A DNA stretch of 64,000 bases, from assembly GCA_041402045.1 (NCBI GenBank), contig JAWKSZ010000012.1, forward strand, positions 62,001 to 126,000, written 5' to 3'. The notes under the pieces are model-generated. The model was not told the DNA's origin. It was given only the letters and a program-made list of their open reading frames with translations, and ran no database searches. Source of the DNA: JAGQRJ01 sp041402045 (lineage in GTDB: Bacteria; Planctomycetota; J058). Made by a program: the position numbers and the translations under genes. Below are positions 56,927 to 64,000 of this stretch, one piece after another (the first letter of the stretch is position 1; each line of letters begins with the position of its first letter).

Positions 56927-57208
56927 ATGATCTTCTTGCTGTTAACCGTCTTCGCGCTGGCGATCTTCCTCGGCTTCGAGCTGATCACGAAGGTCCCGCC
57001 GACGCTCCACACCCCGCTGATGTCGGGCGCGAACGCGATCTCGGGGATCACGATCGTGGGCGCGATCACCTGCGCCTACGCCGACGTGTCGCCGGTGGCC
57101 GCGAACGCCCTCGGCGCCGCGGCGGTGTTCTTCGCCATGGTCAACGTCGTCGGCGGCTTCATGGTCACCGACCGCATGCTCGGCATGTTCAAGAAGAAGA
57201 AGGCCTAG
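56927..57208 (+). CDS. pntAB: NAD(P) transhydrogenase subunit alpha 2
   Basis: 93 residues. Three to four membrane helices of domain II: MIFLLLTVFALAIFLGFELI, TLHTPLMSGANAISGITIVGA, NALGAAAVFFAMVNVVGGFM, ending VTDRMLGMFKKKKA. The SGANAISG and VNVVGGFMVTDRML motifs are diagnostic. Gap of 41 bp to pntAA and 3 bp to pntB. Confidence 0.95.
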   Translation: MIFLLLTVFALAIFLGFELITKVPPTLHTPLMSGANAISGITIVGAITCAYADVSPVAANALGAAAVFFAMVNVVGGFMVTDRMLGMFKKKKA

Positions 57209-57211
57209 GCC

Positions 57212-58807
57212 ATGAGCCGCGAACACCTGATCGATATCGCGTTCCTCGTCGCGATCGTCCTGTTCATTTTCGGGATCAAGCGCCTGGGCAAGGTCAAGAC
57301 CGCGCGCAGCGGCAACACCTTCGCCTGGCTGGCCATGCTCGTCGCGATCCTCGCGGCGCTGGCCAGCGCCGAGAGCTTCGTCGTCAACTGGGCCTGGATC
57401 GCGGCCGCCGGTGTGGCGGGCGCGGTCGTGGGCGCGATCGCCGCGCGCATGGTCGCCATGACCGAGATGCCCGAAATGGTCGCGCTGTTCAACGGCTCGG
57501 GCGGGATCGCCTCGCTGCTCGTGGCCCTGGCCGCGCTCTGGGGCTGGAACGGCTCGGGGCTGGCCCACGACCAGGCCAAGCTCAACGACGCGATCCTCCA
57601 GCCGCAGCACATGGCGCTCGTGCTCCACGAGTTCTCGGAGGACGCGCGCAACTCCGAGACCCTGGGGACCCCCGAGGAGATCGACGCCGCGATCGCGCTG
57701 GCGACCAAGGAGGAGCCCGAGATCAAGGACTCCAAGGGCCCCTCGACCAGCCTCGGCCTGGTGCTCTCGATCCTGATCGGCGGGATCACGCTCTCGGGCA
57801 GCTTCGTGGCCTACGGCAAGCTCAGCGGGAAGATGAACGGGAACGCGATCGTGTTCCCGGGACAGCACGCGATCAACGCCCTGCTGCTCTTGCTCTCGTT
57901 CGCGATCTGCGGGTGGATGGCCTTCGGCGCGACCGCGACCGCGGTGGGCCCGCTCTCCTACCTGGAGTGGCTGGCGATCGCGCTCACGGTGCTCTCGCTG
58001 GTCCTGGGCGTGACGCTGGTGATCCCGATCGGCGGCGCGGACATGCCCGTCGTGATCTCGCTCCTGAACTCCTACTCGGGGCTCGCGGCGAGCATGACCG
58101 GCTTCGTGCTGCAGAACACGCTGCTGATCGTGTCCGGCGCCATGGTCGGCGCGGCGGGCCTGATCCTGACCGCGATCATGTGCAAGGCCATGAACCGCTC
58201 GCTGTTGAGCGTGCTCATGGGCGGCTTCGGCGCGACGTCCTCCGAGGCGGCCGCCGGCGACGCCCGCGACTACAAGAACATCAAGAAGACCACCGCCGAC
58301 GAGCTGGCCATGATGCTCGACGGCGTGACCAGCGTGGTGTTCGTGCCCGGCTACGGCCTGGCGGTGGCGCAGGCCCAGCACGTGACCCGCGAGCTCTCGG
58401 ACTTCCTCGCCAGCCGCGACGTGGAGGTGACCTACGCGATCCACCCCGTCGCCGGGCGCATGCCCGGGCACATGAACGTGCTCCTGGCCGAGGCCAACGT
58501 GCCCTACGAGCAGCTCGTGGAGATGGACCAGATCAACCCCAAGTTCAAGACCACGGACCTCTCGATCATTCTGGGGGCCAACGACGTGGTGAACCCGGCG
58601 GCCCTCGACGAGCCCGACTCGCCGCTGGCCGGCATGCCGATCCTGAACGTGCACGAGTCGGCGAACGTGGTCGTGATCAAGCGCTCGCTCTCGCCCGGCT
58701 ACGCCGGCGTGAAGAACAAGCTCTTCGAGCGGGACAACACGCTCATGCTGTTCGGCGACGCCAAGGACGCCCTCCAGGAGTGCCTGGAGGAGCTGAAGAA
58801 CGCGTAA
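57212..58807 (+). CDS. pntB: NAD(P) transhydrogenase subunit beta
   Basis: 531 residues. The N-terminal half has nine membrane helices with IAARMVAMTEMPEMVALFNG (motif G-x-x-x-x-x-x-M-P-E-M-V), GGADMPVVISLLNSYSGLAA and a MVGAAGLILTAIMCKAMNR segment; the C-terminal half is the NADP(H)-binding domain III with VPGYGLAVAQAQH, HPVAGRMPGHMNVLLAEANV, LGANDVVNPAA and KRSLSPGYAGVKNKLFE. Intact. With pntAA and pntAB it supplies NADPH at the cytoplasmic membrane. Confidence 0.95.
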   Translation: MSREHLIDIAFLVAIVLFIFGIKRLGKVKTARSGNTFAWLAMLVAILAALASAESFVVNWAWIAAAGVAGAVVGAIAARMVAMTEMPEMVALFNGSGGIASLLVALAALWGWNGSGLAHDQAKLNDAILQPQHMALVLHEFSEDARNSETLGTPEEIDAAIALATKEEPEIKDSKGPSTSLGLVLSILIGGITLSGSFVAYGKLSGKMNGNAIVFPGQHAINALLLLLSFAICGWMAFGATATAVGPLSYLEWLAIALTVLSLVLGVTLVIPIGGADMPVVISLLNSYSGLAASMTGFVLQNTLLIVSGAMVGAAGLILTAIMCKAMNRSLLSVLMGGFGATSSEAAAGDARDYKNIKKTTADELAMMLDGVTSVVFVPGYGLAVAQAQHVTRELSDFLASRDVEVTYAIHPVAGRMPGHMNVLLAEANVPYEQLVEMDQINPKFKTTDLSIILGANDVVNPAALDEPDSPLAGMPILNVHESANVVVIKRSLSPGYAGVKNKLFERDNTLMLFGDAKDALQECLEELKNA

Positions 58808-58877
58808 GGGCCCGGCTGGCGAGCGACGCGCCTGGTCAGTGCGGAGCTCTTCTGCAGAGACGGCGTCCACACACGGT

Positions 58878-59043
58878 GTAGGGGCGGGGCTTGTCCCCGC
58901 CCGGTATGTGCGTCCCTCCACCCTTCGTAGTGCGAGGGCATACCCGCGGCGCCACGGAGCGTTACCTCGCCCTGCTCAGAGCTCCGCCGCCACGAAGGCG
59001 CAAGGGACGCACATACCCGGGCGGGGACAAGCCCCGCCCCTAC
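58878..59043. repeat. Intact MITE-like element, 166 bp with ~41-bp inverted ends
   Basis: Left end GTAGGGGCGGGGCTTGTCCC then CGCCCGGTATGTGCGTCCCT; the right end (59003-59043) is its reverse complement with a single base difference. Each arm itself folds as a GGGCGGGG-CTTG-TCCCCGCC hairpin. The interior has CACCCTTCGTAGTGCGAGGG and GCTCAGAGCTCCGCCGCC. It carries no gene. Copies at 20877-22064 and 24502-26155 are interrupted. Confidence 0.88.
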
Positions 59044-59224
59044 CCCATACAGAGCGCACCCAGCGAGGCGACCCTCACGCCCAGAACTCCGTGCCGAACA
59101 CGATTGGGCGAAGCCCCTCGGGCTCGCCCCCCAGGGGCTCGCTTCCGCGGGTCTGCCTGAGTCCGGCTGGAGCCGGCCTCACGGCATGAACACGCGCTCT
59201 CCGTGAGCGCCTGAAGCGAGCGAT

Positions 59225-59587
59225 ATGGCACCTTCCTTTCACGTCTCCGTCCTCTCGTATCGACTCGTCGAGGAGATCGAGGGGGGCTGGACCGAGGCGG
59301 ACTTCGTCCGGCTCCTGGAGGCCCAGGACTACGGGGACACGAGCGGCATGTCGCCGGAGGAGCTCCGCGAGATCTGCGTGCGCTCGCTGCAAGACCTGCC
59401 CCTCGACGAGGCCGCGGCCTTGCTCATGCGCCACAAGCTCGAGGGGGCGCTGCGCAGCGGCCAGGTGGAGAACCTCTCCCACGAGGTGGCGGACGAGCGG
59501 CACTGGGAGCACTGGCTCGGCGCGCTCGAGGACGGCGACGACGCCTACGACGCCGCCGCGCGTCCCGACGAGCGCGCGTCTGGCTAG
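59225..59587 (+). CDS. Small acidic hypothetical protein
   Basis: 120 residues, ATG 59225. Helical: LVEEIEGGWTEADFVRLLEA, MSPEELREICVRSLQDLPLD, EAAALLMRHKLEGALRSGQ, LSHEVADERHWEHWLG. No signal or membrane helix. Similar helical proteins occur in gammaproteobacterial and myxobacterial genomes, but no function is known to me. Its stop overlaps that of the convergent gene by 4 bp. Confidence 0.62.
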   Translation: MAPSFHVSVLSYRLVEEIEGGWTEADFVRLLEAQDYGDTSGMSPEELREICVRSLQDLPLDEAAALLMRHKLEGALRSGQVENLSHEVADERHWEHWLGALEDGDDAYDAAARPDERASG

Positions 59588-60534
59588 CGCCGCTGGCGCA
59601 GGCGGCGGTTGATCCCTTCGCGGGCCTCGCCGTTCTCTGCGCCCTTCGAGGGGGTGTCCTTGGAGGGGCCGGCGTCGGTGCTCGACGCGTTGCCGCCGTC
59701 GAGGGCCGGGGCCACGCCCCCGGCGGGGCGCTCGCGCCCGATCCCGAACACCTTGCCGTAGTCGTCGAGCTCGCCCAGGCGGCCGGCGCTGGACCTGCGC
59801 AGGCGGCGCACGTCGCCGTCGCGCTCGGCGGAGGCCTGGGGGTCGTGCCCCGCGAGCGCCTCCTCGAACGCGGGGGTCCACATGTCCCCGAAGCCCATGT
59901 CGCCGCTGGTGTCGTCCTGGAGCACGTCGTAGGGGCCGAGCTGAGCGCGCGCGTGGAACACCGGCGGCAGGTCGTCGATCCCGGTCGCGGCCCAGGCCGC
60001 CTCCATGAGCTCCATGGCGCGCGCCGGATCCTTGACCGCGGGCCCGGCGATCGCGAGCACGTAGGGGCCGCGGGCCTGGAGCACGTAGGGCCCGCTGTCC
60101 TTGAAGTCGAAGGCGCGGTCGTAGATCGCGAAGTTCTGCGACTCGACCAGGCCCTCGAACTCCAGGGCACGCACGGTGAAGGGCTCGCCGCTGGCCGGGG
60201 TGTAGCGGACCTCCGCCCCGCGCAGCGACACGGGGTTGAACGGCTCGCCGGTCAGGACCCCCTCGCGGAAGTAGGGCGCGGCCTTCTCCACCTGGCCCTC
60301 GACCCGCGCGCCGAGCCCGCCGCCGAGCTGCTGCGCCCAGCCGTCGTTGCCCGGGCCCGCGCGCTCGTCGCGGGAGCTGCGGGTCGCGGGCGGCGGCGCG
60401 CCGAGGTCGACCGTGTCGAGCTCAAGCTCCTTCAGGGGCGGCACCTCGAAGTCCGGGAACACCGGCGTGTCTTGGGCGCTGGCCCAGGCCGTCAGGCTCA
60501 GGGTGCAGGCAGCGACGGTCAGCGCTCGAATCAC
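59584..60534 (-). CDS. Secreted hypothetical protein
   Basis: 316 residues from GTG 60534. Sec signal IRALTVAACTLSLTAWASAQDT, cut after ASA. Middle part has VEKAAPYFREGVLTGEPFNPV, RALEFEGLVESQNFAIYDRAF, ARGPYVLAIAGPAVKDPARA and WAATGIDDLPPVFHARAQLG. The C-terminal 60 residues are low-complexity and basic/polar. Shares the short-signal style with the secreted protein at 27503-28453 but not its sequence. No domain recognised. Confidence 0.62.
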   Translation of the reverse strand: MIRALTVAACTLSLTAWASAQDTPVFPDFEVPPLKELELDTVDLGAPPPATRSSRDERAGPGNDGWAQQLGGGLGARVEGQVEKAAPYFREGVLTGEPFNPVSLRGAEVRYTPASGEPFTVRALEFEGLVESQNFAIYDRAFDFKDSGPYVLQARGPYVLAIAGPAVKDPARAMELMEAAWAATGIDDLPPVFHARAQLGPYDVLQDDTSGDMGFGDMWTPAFEEALAGHDPQASAERDGDVRRLRRSSAGRLGELDDYGKVFGIGRERPAGGVAPALDGGNASSTDAGPSKDTPSKGAENGEAREGINRRLRQRR

Positions 60535-60716
60535 AAGGACGTCCTTCCACGCCCTCGCAGTGCAACCCGAGTGCCGGTGGGCGGCTTGTTGCGGGGCTGG
60601 GGGTTGGAGCGAGAGCGTCCAGCCTGGACGGGTCCCCGGCCCGAGAGCTCGTCAGGACGGGCGCACGACGTACCCCCGAAGCAACGTGGGGCCAATTGGC
60701 AGGGCGCGCCACGAGA
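60535..60716. other. Intergenic, nothing recognised
   Basis: GC-rich, no hairpin family member and no frame with coding bias. Confidence 0.3.
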
Positions 60717-61262
60717 TTAGCTTCTAGCGTAGACGGCCACGCAGTCTGCGTCTGCGATCACGAAGGTGCGCCCTGTAGGGGAGAACCCACAGGCTACGAG
60801 CTCCTCCCCTGCCTCATACGCGACCTTGCACCAGCCCGAGTCGGGATCGAACAGGCTTGCTCCAGGCGGCTCGAGCACAACCGTTGGGTGGTTCCAGAGC
60901 AAGTAAATGACCCTGACCGACCACTCGTCTGCCGTCGAAGCTGGGAGCCCGCCACCAGAGACGCCTGAGGTGCGAACCGAGCTCCCAGCAAGGGGTCCAA
61001 TCCCCTCACAGCACAGGCGCACCGGATCGAACCAGTCCCCAATGCTTGCGTGGGCCTCGATCGCAAGCCTTCTGCCACTTCGACAATCAAGAACTTCCCT
61101 GTGGCTTCGCGCAACGAGCAGCAGGTGATCGGAGGACTCCGCAAACCCGAGCTCTCTCAAGCCGGAGCGGAGGTGCTGCGTCACTAGAACCCAAGGCGCA
61201 GGTGGGGGCAGTTCACGCATGCCTTCAATCCTGCGCGCGATCTCCTCCGCATAGGGGTCCAC
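60717..61262 (-). CDS. Hypothetical protein, atypical base use
   Basis: 181 residues from GTG 61262, 12 nt after the RING-like gene stop. Third positions are less G/C-biased than in neighbours (many AAG/CAA/TCT-type codons), suggesting recent acquisition. Mixed alpha/beta: EIARRIEGMRELPPPAPWVLV, RSGLRELGFAESSDHLLLVA, SHREVLDCRSGRRLA, EWSVRVIYLLWNHPTVVL, LVACGFSPTGRTFVIADAD. No family recognised. Might be a horizontally moved passenger. Confidence 0.6.
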   Translation of the reverse strand: MDPYAEEIARRIEGMRELPPPAPWVLVTQHLRSGLRELGFAESSDHLLLVARSHREVLDCRSGRRLAIEAHASIGDWFDPVRLCCEGIGPLAGSSVRTSGVSGGGLPASTADEWSVRVIYLLWNHPTVVLEPPGASLFDPDSGWCKVAYEAGEELVACGFSPTGRTFVIADADCVAVYARS

Positions 61263-61274
61263 TTGAATCCCGAC

Positions 61275-62345
61275 CTACCGCGGGCGGAAGGCCACGGGGT
61301 AGATCCCCTCGCGGCTCACGAAGTCGACGACGCGGGCGTCGATCCGCACGCGGGCGGCGCCCACGTCGCGGCAGCGCACGCGCTGCCCGGCGCGGACCAG
61401 GCGCGCCTTGGCGATCCGGGCGACCTGGCTCAGCTCGTTCGGGGTCGCGCGCAGCACGCAGCCGGGGAGCACGGCGTTCTCGGCGTTGACCTGGAACAGC
61501 TCGAGGACCTCGTCCGAGACCTCGCCCGCGACGAGCACCAGCGGGGGGGCGAAGGCGTCGGCGGAGAGCGGGATCAGGACCGTGAGCAGGTCGCGGGGGT
61601 TCACCAGGCGCTCGGCGCACACGATCCGCGCGTCGAGGAGGTCCACCCCGGCGGGGTTCACCAGCGAGAGCCCCGTGGCGCGCGCGGCCTCGCGGGACTG
61701 GGCGAAGCGCTGCACGATCGTCTCCCGCGCCCGCGTGCTGCGCGGCCCCTCGTAGCCCAGGAGCCCGAGGTGCTTGGGGTCGTCGGGGTCGGGCCAGCTC
61801 GAGTAGACGGTCACCAGCGCGATCCAGAGCGAGGCGCTCCCGGAGAGCAGCGCGCCCAGGAAGTAGCCGAAGGCGGACAGGCTCTGCAGCACGTCGACCT
61901 GCAGCAGGACCAGGGTCACGAGCAGCGAGACCAGCACCAGGCAGCAGCCGAGGCCCAGGAGCCATGCGGGCAGGCGCGGCAGGCCTGGGGCGCGGGCGGG
62001 GCGGCTGGCGCGGGTGCGGCGCGGGGCGCTGGCGCTGGGCGCGCGGGGGCGCGCGGTCTGCAGCCCCGTCGAGCCGGCGCCGCAGGCGGAGCAGCGCCCG
62101 CCGGCCTCGCTCCAGCAGGCCTGGTGGTGCCAGGCGCGGCAGCGGTTGCAGGCGAGCTGCTCGTGCTCGTTGGCGAGCACCGCCTCGTGGCAGAACGGAC
62201 AGCGCGGGCCGTCGAACTGGATCTGGACCGCGGGCCCGAGGGCGTGCAGGGTGGCCTCGCTCGGCGAGCGCAGGGGCTCCTCGGCCTCGTCGGGGCGGGG
62301 GCGGACCTGGATCGGGAGCGGACGCTCGAGGTGCGCGTCCGCCAC
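61275..62345 (-). CDS. RING-like zinc-binding membrane protein
   Basis: 356 residues from GTG 62345, 3 nt after the GGDEF-EAL stop. Residues about 48-86 hold GPRCPFCHEAVLANEHEQLA, then CNRCRAWHHQACW and GGRCSACG: eight metal ligands in RING-like (Prok-RING/treble clef) order. Then a basic Pro/Ala linker, two membrane helices (LPAWLLGLGCCLVLVSLLVTL and SLSAFGYFLGALLSGSASLWIAL) and a C-terminal domain with NPAGVDLLDARIVCAERL, LIPLSADAFAPPLVLVAG and AGQRVRCRDVGAARVRI. It is the only unbroken member of four in the window. Likely a protein-interaction module, not known to be a ubiquitin ligase. Confidence 0.75.
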   Translation of the reverse strand: MADAHLERPLPIQVRPRPDEAEEPLRSPSEATLHALGPAVQIQFDGPRCPFCHEAVLANEHEQLACNRCRAWHHQACWSEAGGRCSACGAGSTGLQTARPRAPSASAPRRTRASRPARAPGLPRLPAWLLGLGCCLVLVSLLVTLVLLQVDVLQSLSAFGYFLGALLSGSASLWIALVTVYSSWPDPDDPKHLGLLGYEGPRSTRARETIVQRFAQSREAARATGLSLVNPAGVDLLDARIVCAERLVNPRDLLTVLIPLSADAFAPPLVLVAGEVSDEVLELFQVNAENAVLPGCVLRATPNELSQVARIAKARLVRAGQRVRCRDVGAARVRIDARVVDFVSREGIYPVAFRPR

Positions 62346-62348
62346 GGG

Positions 62349-63959
62349 CTACTCGAGGGGGGCGGGCTTGCCCCAGAGGTAGCCCTGGCCGTAGTCGAAG
62401 CCGAGCTTGCGGACGAACTCGAGGTCCTGGTCGGTCTCGATCCCCTCGGCCACGAGGGGAATGTCCAGGGCGTCGGTGATCAGCTTCAGGCGCTGCAGCC
62501 AGTTGGTGCGGTAGGCGTCGTGGTAGGCGCCGGTCACCCAGCCGCGGTCGATCTTGACCACGTGGGGGCGGAGCACGATCAGGCTCTCGAGGCAGCTGCG
62601 CCCGAAGCCCACGTCGTCGACGGCGAGGTTCACGCCGGCCTCGCGCAGGACCTCGACCGAGTCCAGGAGGTAGGTCGGGTCGCCGAAGAGCTGGCGCTCG
62701 CCGAGCTCGAGGAACACCTTGCGCCCGTCGAGCTCGCCCATGATCTCGAGCAGGCGGTCGGGGCCGGTGTCGAGGATCGTCGAGGGCAGGAGGTTCACGT
62801 GCACGTGGGCGTCGGGGGGCAGGCGCTTGCTGGCGAGCACGCAGGCCTCGAGGCAGCGCAGGTCGACGGCGTTGAGCACGCGCTCTTCCTGGGCGATCCG
62901 GAAGAAGTCGATCGGCATGTCGTAGGGGCCGACCGGGCCGCGGGTCAGGAGCTCGTTGCCGACCACGGCGCCGTCCTCGAGGCGCACGATCGGCTGCTGG
63001 ACCACGCGGATCCCCTCGCCGCGGCAGAGCTGCTGCAGGACCTTGCTGCGCTCGGGGAAGGGCTCGTCGCGGGTCTCGGGGAGGACCGTGGTCCAGGAGA
63101 TCCGGTTCTTGCCCGCGCGCTTGCTCTCGCGCAGCTCCCACTGGGCCTTCTGCAGGAGCTCCATGGCGGAGCGCGTCTGGTCGTTGACCTTGGTCGCGCC
63201 CAGGCTCGCGGTGACCTGGATCTCGCCCGAGGCGTCCTCGATCCGGGCCTCGCCCAGGTGCAGGCGGATCTTCTCGCCGATCTTGAGCGCGACGTGGCTC
63301 GAGGCCTCGGGCAGGAGCACGAGGAACTCGTCGCCGCCGACGCGGGCGAGGATATCGCCGCCGCGCAGGCAGCCGCGGATCGTGAGCGCGGCCTCGCGCA
63401 GCACGAGGTCCCCCGAGGCGTAGCCCCAGGTCTCGTTCACGCGCTGGAAGTCGTCGAGGTCGATCAGGATCGCGACGCAAGAGCGGGCGTCCTCGAGGAC
63501 GGTCGCGAGCTCGGCCTCGAGGCCCTCGCGGTTGAGGCAGCCGGTCAGCGGGTCGACGAGGGTCAGCGCCTCGAGCCGGTGGCGCACGCTGCCCAGCTCG
63601 CGCTCCATGCTCCGGCGCTCGATCGCGTAGTGCACGGCGCGGTCGACGACCTGGGGCGTGAGCTCCTGGCGGCTGAGGCGGTTGGTCGACTTCTTGGGCG
63701 GCGGGTCCTCGGTGAGGATCAGGAGCGCCGGGCGCTCGCCGGTCGGGTGCAGGTCCGCCCAGGGAGACTGGGGGTTCTGGATCACGTGCTCGCTGACCAG
63801 CGCGCAGTGGAACGCGGTCTTGGCGAGCACCTGGCTCGCGCTCGACAGGTCGCGCGCGCACTGGATCAGGGCCTCGGGCAGAGCGGCGGCCAAGGTCGCG
63901 CGGAGCATATGCTCCGCTCCTGGGTCGGACTCGACGATCAGCACCCGCAGCATGTCCAC
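62349..63959 (-). CDS. Receiver-like, GGDEF and EAL protein (c-di-GMP)
   Basis: 536 residues. N-terminal receiver-like region (MLRVLIVESDPGAEHML, to about 120) lacks the phospho-acceptor Asp: the strand reads FHCALVSEHV. GGDEF domain (about 130-295): LVDPLTGCLNREGLEAEL, ILARVGGDEFLVLLPEA, intact GGDEF. EAL domain (about 315-536): VVGNELLTRG in place of EAL-LR, HVNLLPSTIL, FLELGERQLF, AVDDVGFGRSCLESL, PHVVKIDRGW, VAEGIETDQDLEF and GQGYLWGKP. Most metal and general-base residues are present, so either activity is possible. Co-transcribed with the RING-like protein. Confidence 0.88.
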   Translation of the reverse strand: MDMLRVLIVESDPGAEHMLRATLAAALPEALIQCARDLSSASQVLAKTAFHCALVSEHVIQNPQSPWADLHPTGERPALLILTEDPPPKKSTNRLSRQELTPQVVDRAVHYAIERRSMERELGSVRHRLEALTLVDPLTGCLNREGLEAELATVLEDARSCVAILIDLDDFQRVNETWGYASGDLVLREAALTIRGCLRGGDILARVGGDEFLVLLPEASSHVALKIGEKIRLHLGEARIEDASGEIQVTASLGATKVNDQTRSAMELLQKAQWELRESKRAGKNRISWTTVLPETRDEPFPERSKVLQQLCRGEGIRVVQQPIVRLEDGAVVGNELLTRGPVGPYDMPIDFFRIAQEERVLNAVDLRCLEACVLASKRLPPDAHVHVNLLPSTILDTGPDRLLEIMGELDGRKVFLELGERQLFGDPTYLLDSVEVLREAGVNLAVDDVGFGRSCLESLIVLRPHVVKIDRGWVTGAYHDAYRTNWLQRLKLITDALDIPLVAEGIETDQDLEFVRKLGFDYGQGYLWGKPAPLE

Positions 63960-64000
63960 GGTCTTGACCTTAGCGATGGCCCTGCGTCCCTCGCAAGGGC

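Overview
The window is a very GC-rich bacterial chromosome segment. Several traits together suggest Planctomycetota, with Myxococcota as the main alternative: many Hanks-type Ser/Thr kinases (one fused to a sulfatase-modifying-factor domain, two fused to TPR repeats), an ECF sigma factor translationally coupled to a kinase, PATAN/DUF4388 and TIGR02996-like proteins, secreted caspase-fold proteins, RING-like zinc proteins with membrane helices, and intergenic repeats built on AAGGACGCC. The lineage call is an inference from gene content. No rRNA or tRNA gene was seen.

1-13.3 kb: an IPT/TIG lipoprotein (cut by the window edge), a caspase-fold lipoprotein whose two catalytic positions are replaced, about 1 kb of tandem and inverted repeats, a 1347-residue kinase with an FGE domain, a two-copy PATAN protein flanked by a divergent pair of paralogues, a second inverted-repeat cluster, and pyruvate kinase. 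13.4-19.1 kb: a minus-strand type II secretion/type IV pilus-like operon with three F-domain membrane proteins, three pseudopilin-like proteins and a broken GspE ATPase. 19.1-24.5 kb: a decayed or poorly sequenced stretch with two related broken RING-like genes, a 1060-nt group II intron remnant and hairpin elements. 24.5-26.0 kb: a complete IS4-family insertion sequence with 16-bp inverted repeats and a 10-bp target duplication. The intron and the IS both sit inside copies of one palindromic MITE-like element, of which an uninterrupted copy lies at 58.9 kb.

26.2-39.2 kb: hypothetical proteins, a possible two-repeat type I-E CRISPR remnant, a protein with only the N-terminal part of a sigma-70 factor, an array of 16-bp palindromes, an ADP-ribosylglycohydrolase, two tandem kinase-TPR paralogues and a cyclic-nucleotide-binding-domain protein. 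39.2-42.8 kb is a second stretch rich in frame breaks (duplicated gene start, RING-like gene, DedA-family protein, bestrophin). 42.9-51.1 kb is a nitric-oxide response locus: a NorR-type activator, divergent from a five-gene operon (lipoprotein cytochrome c, NnrS, RIC/ScdA di-iron repair protein, B12-binding radical SAM protein, polytopic membrane protein) preceded by a sigma-54-like promoter and a GT-N7-AC palindrome; a TDT/SLAC1-type transporter follows. 51.3-64 kb: pentaheme lipoprotein cytochrome, ECF sigma plus kinase, the proton-translocating transhydrogenase pntAA-pntAB-pntB, small hypothetical genes, and a GGDEF-EAL protein in an operon with an intact RING-like membrane protein.

Two window-wide observations matter for any reuse. 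Many frame breaks are single-base losses in G/C runs, consistent with uncorrected long-read errors, so 'pseudogene' below means broken as given. Six genes have a -10-like hexamer ending only 6-7 nt before the start codon, which predicts leaderless transcripts.
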